Shown here one piece after another: positions 1-7,635 of a stretch of DNA of 64,000 nt. A program made the position numbers and the translations under genes. Where the stretch lies: the NCBI GenBank assembly GCA_934632155.1, contig CAKTXZ010000008.1, positions 51,785 through 115,784 of the forward strand, read 5' to 3'. This DNA is from an uncultured Clostridia bacterium (GTDB lineage Bacteria; Bacillota; Clostridia; Christensenellales; Aristaeellaceae). The notes beneath the pieces are model-generated. The model saw only the letters and a program-made list of their open reading frames with translations. It was not told the DNA's origin and did not search any database. Positions within the stretch are counted from its first letter, which is position 1. Each line of letters begins with the position of its first letter.

Positions 1-384
1 ATGAAGATTTCCGGTCTCCTGCAATATGGTATCCAAGCACCAGTGTTTGGAGCCATAGATTTGCTCTGCAGCAATGATGGCGGCCTGAGCATACCCTTTA
101 TTCCTGTGCTCCGGTATAATCCGGATCGGAAATATTCGTTTTCTACTGCCGTCCTTCCTGTCAATTATCCGGACGGCGCCAACGTTTTTATTCCCGGCAA
201 CAATAAAGTCATAAGTTGTCCACGGCTGTTCATGCTTTGCCGTCGCCCTATCGAGGCTTTCTGCGCCGGGGCTCCTGTCATCGTTCTTATATTTCTCCAA
301 AAGCTCTGAAAAAGCCTCGATCTGCATTTTCCATATAGTTGGCATGTCGTTTCTCGTGGCGGCTACTAATGAAACACACCCCAT
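1..384 (-). CDS. GNAT family N-acetyltransferase (3' end beyond window)
   Basis: The complement is open for 128 codons from an ATG at 384 to the window edge with no stop. The protein starts MGCVSLVAATRND and carries the GNAT acetyl-CoA-binding motif A, PEHRNKGYAQAAIIAA, at residues 91-106, followed by CLDTILQETGN. This matches the common clostridial GNAT type of about 150-160 residues, so roughly 30 residues are missing beyond the edge. A purine-rich GGAAAAAA lies just before the start. The acetyl acceptor cannot be predicted. The family call is fairly secure from the motif and its spacing. Confidence 0.75.
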   Translation of the reverse strand, partial: MGCVSLVAATRNDMPTIWKMQIEAFSELLEKYKNDDRSPGAESLDRATAKHEQPWTTYDFIVAGNKNVGAVRIIDRKDGSRKRIFPIRIIPEHRNKGYAQAAIIAAEQIYGSKHWCLDTILQETGNLH

Positions 385-1196
385 GCTTTTTTCCGTCAAA
401 CCCCATTGTCGCTTTCTCGTCGTCCGTTATACCGAAGACGCAGGAACAATTCAACCGAAAAAACAGTCGAAACCTCCCGACCTGCGCTGTTTCCCCCGCA
501 GGCGGCACATTGGCGGCGGAAAATCAAACGGTATCAATCTCGCGGCCTTCATGCCCGTGAATATCATTTTGGCTTGACGGAAACAGGATTTTTGCAGGAG
601 CTTCAGCGCTTCGAGATTGTCGCCGGCGATACGGAGAATTTGCGCCGCGTCGAAATTGACGCTCTCAGCGGAGCACGGGCGCAACGCTGCCGCGCCGCGT
701 TTCCGCGACAAGCTACGCGGCGAAGTTCGTTCTAAATTCTTATGCGGTTTTGCCGGAGGCGAGCGCGATGCTTGATATGCTTATTGCGGCATTTTTCACC
801 ATCGCCCGTGAAAGCACAACGCTTTGAAAGCCGCCTAAATTTAAGACGCCGCCGCGCAATTCGGCGGCGCGTCGGGCGATGTCTTTTCCGCGATCTGCGG
901 CATGCCAATTTCTCGATTTACATCCGGTAAGCCTTCGAAATATGCGTCTAATGAAGAATCCATTCGCCGGTCGACCACCTCATTTGTGCGGTATTGCCTT
1001 AAACTTCTTTTGAGTAGAAATTTGGCATCTGATTTGAGGGTACTTGACAGGGAGCGGTTCAGCAAGGTTTCAGTCCTTTTTTTATGTTCTTGCAGAATCC
1101 CAATGCAAAACGGTAAATGTAACCGGAAATATGAATAATTCTTTCAATTTTTCTTTGCTGCCATTCCTGGAACGAAAAACCATCTGAAAACTACAT
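385..1196. other. Gene-poor stretch, possibly decayed coding DNA
   Basis: I find no intact gene here. Several short minus-strand frames have protein-like composition, for example about 451-711 and 841-1090, and a third open minus frame at about 730-930 overlaps the second. None has a convincing start, ribosome site and uninterrupted length. The pattern would fit a gene decayed by frameshifts, but I recognise no family. The last 200 bases are AT-richer and probably intergenic. Confidence 0.35.
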
Positions 1197-1228
1197 AAAA
1201 AAACGCACCCACTTTCCTCGGTGGGTGC
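1197..1228 (-). terminator. Intrinsic terminator after the nucleoside hydrolase gene
   Basis: A perfect 8-bp stem (GCACCCAC at 1205-1212 with GTGGGTGC at 1221-1228) is followed on the minus strand by seven T. It lies 17 bases beyond the stop codon of the minus-strand gene ending at 1245. Confidence 0.9.
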
Positions 1229-1244
1229 ATAACAAAACGATGGC

Positions 1245-2216
1245 TCAGGCTTTCATTTTGAGAATAGGGGCTTTCGTTTGGCAAATTGAAAAATCGCCGG
1301 CTTCAGCACCGCTCAAATGGCTGAACAGATCGCCAAGCAGGGGGTCACGCTTGATGAAGTAAACATATCGGCACAGCGGGCGGCGGGGATCATGGGCGTA
1401 ATGGTGATCGTATTCGGGGATGGGGGTGGAAATCAGCTTGTCCAGCATGAACTGCTCATGATCGTTGAGCAGCCAGCCGATGGTGGTCACATCCCAAATG
1501 ACGCGGCTCCACACGCGGCCCGCGGCGTAGCGGTTGGCTTCATCGCAGGTCTGGCGAACCAGATAATCACACAGCGGATTTTTCCCCTGCAGCCAGTGGG
1601 ACAGCTCCGGTCCGGTGGTGGTGAAGCCGCTGACGACGCCCATGCAGGGCAGAATGACCAGCGGTACGCCGGAATCAAAGACCACCCGGGCGGCTGCGAC
1701 ATCCTGCTTGATGTTGAATTCCAGATTGTCATGCCACTCCAGGGCATGGCCGCCCAGCCAGACCACCACCATGCGATCCACGATTTCCGGCCGAAGCAGG
1801 ATGGCGGAGGCCACGTTGGTGATGGCGCCGATGGCCACGACATACAGCGGGTGCTGTTGAGAATAGCCCGCGGCCCGCTCGGCCAGATCGCTGGCGGCGG
1901 GAGAGGCTACGGGGGTGTGCTCGTCCGGCAGATAGTCTTCCGAGCCGTGATAAACGGGACGCGCCACCCCGGCCAACGCTAGGAGCTTCTGAATCTCCTG
2001 ATAGCTTTTTTCCATGCCATCCCGGGGGCCGTCGGAACGGCGGTTGTGGAAAGGCGCGGCGTAAAGCGCCAGCAGGTTCAGCCGCTCCGTGGCCGTCAGG
2101 GCGTAGGAAATGGCGAACTGATCGTCGATTTCATTGTAGGCATCGGTATCCAATACCATGTCAATCCTGCCGGACGGCGGCTGAAGCATGACAAGGCGCT
2201 GTTCTGTGGTCAGCAT
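1245..2216 (-). CDS. Nucleoside hydrolase (IUNH family)
   Basis: This 323-residue protein belongs to the inosine/uridine-preferring nucleoside hydrolase family, cytoplasmic Ca-dependent enzymes that cleave N-glycosidic bonds of ribosides. The N-terminal metal/ribose motif reads DTDAYNEIDDQFA at residues 23-35, the EIDD variant of the usual DTDPGxDD. The start at 2216 was preferred over an ATG 15 bases upstream because GGAGGAAAG sits inside that longer version at the right distance from the second ATG. It follows the sialidase-like gene by 21 bases and is followed by a terminator, so the two form an operon. The subfamily variant and the sugar-utilisation context leave the real substrate open; it may be another N-glycoside. 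Confidence 0.85.
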   Translation of the reverse strand: MLTTEQRLVMLQPPSGRIDMVLDTDAYNEIDDQFAISYALTATERLNLLALYAAPFHNRRSDGPRDGMEKSYQEIQKLLALAGVARPVYHGSEDYLPDEHTPVASPAASDLAERAAGYSQQHPLYVVAIGAITNVASAILLRPEIVDRMVVVWLGGHALEWHDNLEFNIKQDVAAARVVFDSGVPLVILPCMGVVSGFTTTGPELSHWLQGKNPLCDYLVRQTCDEANRYAAGRVWSRVIWDVTTIGWLLNDHEQFMLDKLISTPIPEYDHHYAHDPRRPLCRYVYFIKRDPLLGDLFSHLSGAEAGDFSICQTKAPILKMKA

Positions 2217-2237
2217 GGGTCTTTCCTCCATTCAAAA

Positions 2238-3335
2238 TCATTCGTGCAGCTGGGAGAGCGGGAAGGAATAAACGTGGATATCCTCTTTGTTGACGGAGCA
2301 GATCACCAGCATGGTATCGCCCGTGATGATGGAATGCGGGTAGCCGTAAATGCCGCCCTTGTACTTGCCAGGCCTGCGCTGGGGCCGGTAGGCCTCGTCG
2401 ATGACATATTCCTGATCGAAGTTCTTTCCATCCCTGGAAAGGGAAAGCACGAGCGGACACCTGGCCCCGGCGGGATCGGGGCAGCAAACCAGGTAATAGC
2501 GCCCATCCGGTAGCCGTCCGCCGTGGAATTTAGTGTTGCAGGACATGAAGTCGGTGGGCTGGGGCGCGGACCAGGTTTCGCCGTCATCTGTGCTGACAGT
2601 CTCGTACAGCCGCCGCTGGTCGGAGCGCAGGAACATGTGGATGGCGTCATCCTCTGTCTGAAAAAAGCTGCCCTCGCACAGCATCACGCCATCCTGCCGC
2701 AGGCCCGTGTGGCGCATGATGCCCTGGGAATCGTCGGCCAGGTCAGCCCAGGGGAACGGCTGAAGGCCGGCCATCCGCCAGCCGGACAGTCCGGTGGGAT
2801 TGTCGGTATAGGGGTAGGTCACGTTGCCGGAGATCAACAGACGTCCGCTGCGCAGCGCCTGCGGTCCGTGATTAGCGATGATGGGGATACCCAGATCCTG
2901 AATGTTTCCCCAGGTCTCGCCGTCCTGCGTGGTGCGGGCCAGGAGCGTGGTGTGCTGATGGAAGTCATTGATGACGCGGTAGCGACCCATCTCGACATTT
3001 TCCGGCGCATAGCCGTAGCTTCCGGCGTAGGCGACCAGAATGCCCTCATGCTGATAAAAGCCGCAGGAGGTGAGCACGCGATCCTCCTGGGACGGATACA
3101 GGGTGCGGTGGCTGGACCAGTTTACGCCGTCATCGGAGACGGCATAGAGCACCCGCTGGCGCAGGTCATCTTCATCCCGCTCGCCGTTGGACCACATAGC
3201 GTAATACTGCTCCTTGAAAAAGCAAAGCGCCGCGTGGTGGGAATAGCTCCATTGCAGGTCACGGGGCTGGTAAAGTATGGTCAAGTTGGGCGACAGCTGC
3301 CGGCGAACTTTGCCAGGCGTTCGATTGGTTATCAT
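2238..3335 (-). CDS. Sialidase-like beta-propeller (Asp-box) hydrolase
   Basis: The protein has 365 residues and no signal peptide, so it is probably cytoplasmic. At least four Asp-box repeats are visible (SDDGVNW, TQDGETW, STDDGETW, SRDGKNF), the hallmark of the six-bladed sialidase fold. The classical RIP motif and full arginine triad of GH33 are not obvious, so activity on sialic acid is not assured. I chose the ATG at 3335, behind GGGAGG, over a far-upstream start that would add 138 unlikely residues. It leads the operon with the nucleoside hydrolase and diverges from a broken DapA/NanA-family gene and an ABC importer, which would fit uptake and breakdown of a sialic-acid-like or amino-sugar substrate. 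Confidence 0.75.
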   Translation of the reverse strand: MITNRTPGKVRRQLSPNLTILYQPRDLQWSYSHHAALCFFKEQYYAMWSNGERDEDDLRQRVLYAVSDDGVNWSSHRTLYPSQEDRVLTSCGFYQHEGILVAYAGSYGYAPENVEMGRYRVINDFHQHTTLLARTTQDGETWGNIQDLGIPIIANHGPQALRSGRLLISGNVTYPYTDNPTGLSGWRMAGLQPFPWADLADDSQGIMRHTGLRQDGVMLCEGSFFQTEDDAIHMFLRSDQRRLYETVSTDDGETWSAPQPTDFMSCNTKFHGGRLPDGRYYLVCCPDPAGARCPLVLSLSRDGKNFDQEYVIDEAYRPQRRPGKYKGGIYGYPHSIITGDTMLVICSVNKEDIHVYSFPLSQLHE

Positions 3336-3368
3336 CGTTTCATACCTCCCGCCAAGATTGATGCTTTC

Positions 3369-3397
3369 ATTATGCTTGGTGAGGGTGCCGCTGTCAA
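3369..3397 (-). promoter_or_regulatory. Sigma-A promoter for the sialidase-like operon
   Basis: On the minus strand a TTGACA -35 box (3392-3397) and a CATAAT -10 box (3369-3374) are separated by 17 bases. They sit about 35 bases upstream of the start codon at 3335. Confidence 0.75.
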
Positions 3398-3590
3398 CAG
3401 CTTGGGTGTAGCACCTCGGAGCAGTGATAAAATGATAAAAAAGAGACGCAAAATGAACATGTTGACGGAAATTTGAATCATGCAAACCGTGTTTTTGAAA
3501 CAGCGGACGGCAAACTGCGGGATGGCGCGGATCATGTGCCCATGCTATCATCAAATCCAACGATACGCTGCCGGCAGGAGCTGACAAGGC

Positions 3591-4062
3591 ATGATTCATT
3601 ACCCCAATGGCGCGTGCCCCGTGATGCTCACGCCTTACCGCATGGACGGCGCGGCAGATCATGAAGGGCTGACCGCCCTGACCCATTGGTACCTGGCCAC
3701 TGTCGCGGCAGGTCTGTTCGCGGCCTGCCAGCCAAGCGAGATTTTTCACTTATCTCCTTGGGGGCGCGCCGCTCTCGTGCTAACCACGGTCAAGCCGGCG
3801 GACGGAAGAGCGACGGTGGTGGCCTCCGGTCATGTATCCCCCGCGTACAGGACACATTGGAGGAAGTGCGGCGCATGGCGGATGCCGGGGCGGACATCTT
3901 TATCCTCATCAGCAACCGTCTTGCTGGCGAGAATGAGAAAGCATCGGCTGGGTGACCAGCGAAAAGCAGCTGACCAGGGAGGAGCGGGAAATGCTACAGC
4001 AGATGGCGCGGATGTGCGCCGATATTTGGAACACTTGCGCTGACGAAGGAGGGCGGCCATGA
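3591..4062 (+). pseudogene. Dihydrodipicolinate synthase/N-acetylneuraminate lyase family remnant
   Basis: The N-terminus reads as a typical DapA/NanA-family protein (PVMLTPY, then GLFAACQPSEIFHLS) up to about 3838. There a run of five C marks a shift into the +1 frame, which continues plausibly (VQDTLEEVRRMADAGADIFIL) to about 3950. A second frame change leads to a short C-terminal piece (EKQLTREEREMLQQM) whose TGA at 4060-4062 overlaps the ATG of the next gene. The family needs about 300 residues; only about 155 codons remain, and the central region that should carry the catalytic Lys and the Tyr of YN is absent. It is therefore broken by both frameshift and internal deletion. An assembly error could explain the frameshift but not the deletion. 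Confidence 0.75.
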
Positions 4063-4988
4063 GCACCAAAGCATACAATCAGGCATCCGGAACGGTGTGG
4101 AACCGGCTGAAGCGATTCCGGCATCTGTATTGGATGTTACTGATTCCCGTAGCGTATTATCTTCTTTTTCACTACGCGCCGATGTACGGCGTGACCATCG
4201 CTTTCAAGAAATTCAACGCCCGTCAAGGCATCTTGGGCAGCCCCTGGGTGGGCCTGAAGCATTTCAACAAATTCATGGGCGACCCGTACTTCTGGCAGGT
4301 GGTGGGCAACACCCTGGCCATCAACCTGATGGACGTCGTGCTGGGCTTCCCCGCGCCGATCATCCTGGCGCTGCTACTAAACGAGGTGCGCTCTTCCCGG
4401 TTCAAGCGGGCCGTGCAGACCATCAGCTACCTGCCCCACTTCCTGTCCACCATGGTGGTGTGCGGCATGCTGACCAACTTCATGGCCCGAGACGGTCTGG
4501 TCAACGACATCATCGCGCATTTGGGCGGTGAGCGAACAGCACTGCTGAGCAAGCCGGAACTGTTCCGCTGGATCTATGTGTTCTCCGGCATCTGGCAGGG
4601 CATGGGCTGGGGCGCGATCATCTACTTGGCGGCGCTGTCCGGCGTGAATGTGGAGCTGTACGAGGTGGCGGAGCTAGACGGCGCCAACCGCTGGCAGCAG
4701 ATCTGGAACATTACGCTGCCCTGCATCGCGGGCACCATCTCCATCCAGCTGATTTTGCGCTGCGGCAGCCTGCTGGGCTCCAACACGGACAAGATTCTGC
4801 TGTTGTACAATAGCTATACCATGCCCGTGGCGGATCAGATCGGCACCTATGTTTACCGCCGGGGCCTGCTGGAGAACTCCACCAGCTATTCCACCGCGGT
4901 GGGCCTGTTCAATTCAGTCATCGGGATGCTGATGCTGGTCGCAGTGAATTTCCTGTCCAGGCGCATCAGCGAAACAAGTCTTTTTTAA
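4059..4988 (+). CDS. Carbohydrate ABC transporter permease, LplB type
   Basis: This 309-residue inner-membrane permease begins with a short basic cytoplasmic segment, then a helix at about 23-43 (LLIPVAYYLLFHYAPMYGV) and a family signature (IAFKKFN). The EAA loop that contacts the ATPase reads YEVAELDGANRWQQIW near residue 205. The start ATG overlaps the stop of the upstream remnant (ATGA), implying the remnant was once translationally coupled to it. It forms an importer with the next two genes. The LplB/YtcP class usually takes oligosaccharides or modified sugars; the substrate is unknown. Confidence 0.93.
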   Translation: MSTKAYNQASGTVWNRLKRFRHLYWMLLIPVAYYLLFHYAPMYGVTIAFKKFNARQGILGSPWVGLKHFNKFMGDPYFWQVVGNTLAINLMDVVLGFPAPIILALLLNEVRSSRFKRAVQTISYLPHFLSTMVVCGMLTNFMARDGLVNDIIAHLGGERTALLSKPELFRWIYVFSGIWQGMGWGAIIYLAALSGVNVELYEVAELDGANRWQQIWNITLPCIAGTISIQLILRCGSLLGSNTDKILLLYNSYTMPVADQIGTYVYRRGLLENSTSYSTAVGLFNSVIGMLMLVAVNFLSRRISETSLF

Positions 4989-5002
4989 GGAGACGTTGAT
5001 CC

Positions 5003-5902
5003 ATGCAAGCAATGAGACGCTACAAAAGATCGCTGGGTTCCAGGCTCTTCGACGCCGTCAACGTCTTGTTCCTGTGCCTGCTGTGCATCACCATTCTGTA
5101 CCCCATGTACTACATAGTGATCGTCTCCATCAGCGACGGCTACTATGTCAGCCGGGGCATGGTGCACTGGTATCCCATGGGAGTAAATTTTGAGGTGTAC
5201 AAGTCCATCTTCCAGTACAACCTCTTCATCCGCTCCTACGGCAACACCGTCCTGTACACGGTTGTTGGCACAGCCATCAACATTGCCATGACCATCCTGT
5301 GCGCGTACCCCCTGTCCCGCAAGGAGCTGTACGGCCGAAATGTCCTGACGGCGCTGATCACCTTCACCATGTTTTTCAGCGGCGGATTGATCCCGTCTTT
5401 TCTGCTGGTTAACAGCCTGGGCCTGCGGGATACCATGTGGGCGCTGATTTTCCCCGGTGCCATCAGCACCTACAACATGATCGTCATGCGCACCTCCTTT
5501 CAGTCCATCCCGGCAGACTTGCATGAGTCTGCCTATCTGGACGGTGCCAACGACGTGACCATCCTTACACGGATCATCCTGCCCCTGAGCGGCGCGATGA
5601 TCGCCACCATTACCCTGTTTTACGCCGTGGGACACTGGAACAGCTATTTCAATGCGCTGATCTACTTGGACTCCCGGGAAAAGTACCCGCTGCAGCTGCT
5701 CCTGCGCAACATTGTCATTCAGGGTGCGGACAGCGAAATGCTGAACTTCGCCGGCACGGCCACCGATACCGCGTCCACCATCGTAACCCAGAATTACAAG
5801 TACGCGGCCATTGAGGTGGCTGTGCTGCCTATCCTGTGCGTGTATCCCTTCATCCAGAAGTACTTCGTTAAGGGCGTCATGATCGGCTCCCTGAAGGGAT
5901 GA
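5003..5902 (+). CDS. Carbohydrate ABC transporter permease, YtcP/MalG type
   Basis: A 299-residue polytopic permease, partner of the preceding one; the gap is 14 bases with AGGAGACG as ribosome site. Helices are visible at about 17-40, 80-100, 110-130, 140-160, 190-210 and 260-280. The EAA loop is HESAYLDGANDVTILTRIILP. It ends with the VKGVMIGSLKG tail characteristic of the CUT1 YtcP group. No ATP-binding subunit is encoded nearby, as is usual for systems served by a shared MsmX-like ATPase. Confidence 0.93.
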   Translation: MQAMRRYKRSLGSRLFDAVNVLFLCLLCITILYPMYYIVIVSISDGYYVSRGMVHWYPMGVNFEVYKSIFQYNLFIRSYGNTVLYTVVGTAINIAMTILCAYPLSRKELYGRNVLTALITFTMFFSGGLIPSFLLVNSLGLRDTMWALIFPGAISTYNMIVMRTSFQSIPADLHESAYLDGANDVTILTRIILPLSGAMIATITLFYAVGHWNSYFNALIYLDSREKYPLQLLLRNIVIQGADSEMLNFAGTATDTASTIVTQNYKYAAIEVAVLPILCVYPFIQKYFVKGVMIGSLKG

Positions 5903-5915
5903 AAAAATTTGTTGG

Positions 5916-5945
5916 TTGTGCGGCCAGGTGGCCGTATGCTATAAT
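5916..5945 (+). promoter_or_regulatory. Promoter with palindrome in the spacer, before the binding-protein gene
   Basis: TTGTGC (5916-5921) and TATAAT (5940-5945) are 18 bases apart, with a TG extension just before the -10 box. The spacer holds a palindrome, CGGCCA-GG-TGGCCG at 5921-5934. An internal promoter here would let the binding protein be made in excess over the permeases, and the palindrome may be a regulator site or an mRNA hairpin. Confidence 0.55.
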
Positions 5946-5964
5946 AACACAAGGAGGTATCCCC

Positions 5965-7530
5965 ATGAAACGAACCCTGTCCATCCTTTCCCTGGCTGTT
6001 TTCCTGCTGACGGCGCTGTGCCTGTCCGGCGCCGTGGCGGAAGGCGAAAAGCTGTCCCCCGAACCCGTGACCCTGGAAATGATGGTTTATGAACACGCCA
6101 GCGTGCCGTGGAAAGCAGACGCCGTGGTGCTCCAGGAGATCTTCGAGAAGACCAACGTTCAGCTGAAGATTACCGCGGTGCCCCAGGCCGACTATGCCAC
6201 CAAGCTGAATGTGCTGCTGGGCACCAATCAGATGCCCGACATCGTCAAGACAGTGGTGGGCGGCTACGGCACTATCAAGACCTACGCATCCTCCGGCATC
6301 TTCCTGAACCTGAGCGACTACATGGCCGAGTACGCGCCAAACTACTACGCACGCTATCAGGCCACCCCGAACATCAAGATGTATGACTTCGAGGGATCGA
6401 CCTACGGCTTCTGCCTCCTGTCGGACGAGAGCAACGTGGCCTTCGGCCCCACCTTGGTGCTGCGCTACGATCTGCTGGAGAAGAATGGCATCCCCATGCC
6501 CACCACCACCGAGGAACTGCTGTCCGCCATGCAGAAGCTCAAGGCGCTCTACCCCGAATCCCAGCCATGGACCTGCCGCGGCAGCACCACCAGTTTGCTG
6601 AACCGCAGCGCTTTCATCCTGGGCTCTGGCTTCAATGTGTACTTTGAGCCCGAAACCGGCCGCTGGGAGTTTGCCCAGATCACCGAAAGCTTCAAAACGG
6701 TGCTGGATTACCTCCACCGTGCCTATGCCTCCGGCGTGCTGGACATCGACTACGCCACCATGAACAATCAGCTGTGGCAGGAAAAGATGAACACTGGCAA
6801 GTCCTTCATGTACTTTGAGAACCCCGGCTTCTCCGTGGGCATGACCAACAACCTGCGGATCACGGAGCCTGACGCCCTCCTGTCCGCCGCGCCGGTGCCG
6901 GTGAACAGCGTGACGGGTACCGCCCGTTCTTACCTTTACGATTTCCCCGAGGACGCGTTCTACCTGGTGAGCGCCGATGTGGAAAACCCCGAACTGGTGG
7001 TCAGGTTCATGGACTGGTGCTATTCCGACGAGGGCACCGTGGTGTGCAATTACGGCAAGGAAGGCGTAACCTTTGAGTACGATGAGAACGGTCAGCCGCA
7101 GTTCAAGAAGGAATACATTGAGCAATTTGCCAATGAAGCCTCCATCAGCTACGCCGTTCAGTCGGATCTGGGCGCCTGCTCGCTTTGTTTTGCTCCCCGC
7201 TTTGTCTCCACCAACTTTGACAACGCCATCAACACCGCCCTCGGCCTTGACTTCGATCCCCTGCAAGATCGCCTGAACAACCAGTTCCAGACGGATCCCG
7301 CGTACATTCCCAGTGTCATCAAGCCTCCCTTCACGGAGAATGAGAACGAGACCATCACCGATATCATGGAGCCCATCAATACCTATCTGGCCACCCAGTA
7401 TGATCGGTTTATCATGGGTGAAGCGGAAATCTCTGATTGGGACGCCGTGGTGGAGCGGCTGAAGGAAATGGATATTCAGACCGTGGTTGACATTTACAAC
7501 GCTGCTTATGCACGAGCGTTGGGCAAGTAA
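5965..7530 (+). CDS. Extracellular solute-binding protein of CUT1 importer
   Basis: This 521-residue protein captures the substrate for the two upstream permeases. It has a signal peptide of about 25 residues (MKRTLSILSLAVFLLTAL, cleavage after AVA) but no lipobox cysteine at the expected place. The body resembles the large LipO/YtcQ-type binding proteins, with a C-terminal segment typical of the group (DWDAVVERLKEMDIQTVVDIYNAAYARA). I chose the ATG at 5965 behind AAGGAGGT; a longer version starting at 5899 would bury the signal peptide. The ribosome site and first codons are almost identical to those of the binding-protein gene at 34534. Confidence 0.93.
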   Translation: MKRTLSILSLAVFLLTALCLSGAVAEGEKLSPEPVTLEMMVYEHASVPWKADAVVLQEIFEKTNVQLKITAVPQADYATKLNVLLGTNQMPDIVKTVVGGYGTIKTYASSGIFLNLSDYMAEYAPNYYARYQATPNIKMYDFEGSTYGFCLLSDESNVAFGPTLVLRYDLLEKNGIPMPTTTEELLSAMQKLKALYPESQPWTCRGSTTSLLNRSAFILGSGFNVYFEPETGRWEFAQITESFKTVLDYLHRAYASGVLDIDYATMNNQLWQEKMNTGKSFMYFENPGFSVGMTNNLRITEPDALLSAAPVPVNSVTGTARSYLYDFPEDAFYLVSADVENPELVVRFMDWCYSDEGTVVCNYGKEGVTFEYDENGQPQFKKEYIEQFANEASISYAVQSDLGACSLCFAPRFVSTNFDNAINTALGLDFDPLQDRLNNQFQTDPAYIPSVIKPPFTENENETITDIMEPINTYLATQYDRFIMGEAEISDWDAVVERLKEMDIQTVVDIYNAAYARALGK

Positions 7531-7580
7531 GAAAAAAACCCTGCTTTTCGGTAGGGCGTCTGCGCATCGGACACGGTGCG

Positions 7581-7604
7581 ACAGGCGCCTTGCCTGTTTG
7601 TGTT
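7581..7604 (+). terminator. Probable terminator after the binding-protein gene
   Basis: ACAGGC (7581-7586) pairs with GCCTGT (7592-7597) around a 5-base loop and is followed by TTGTGTT. The stem is short, so partial read-through into the regulator gene is likely. Confidence 0.5.
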
Positions 7605-7635
7605 ATGAAGGCCTGAATAACGGGAGGTATGCTCA

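Noticed and set aside
742..930. Small plus-strand arginine-rich frame
   Set aside because: No ribosome site or recognisable domain; the composition is that of a GC-rich shadow frame.
2238..3335. Firm assignment as GH33 exo-sialidase
   Set aside because: Asp boxes show the fold only; the arginine triad and RIP motif are not evident, so activity is left open.
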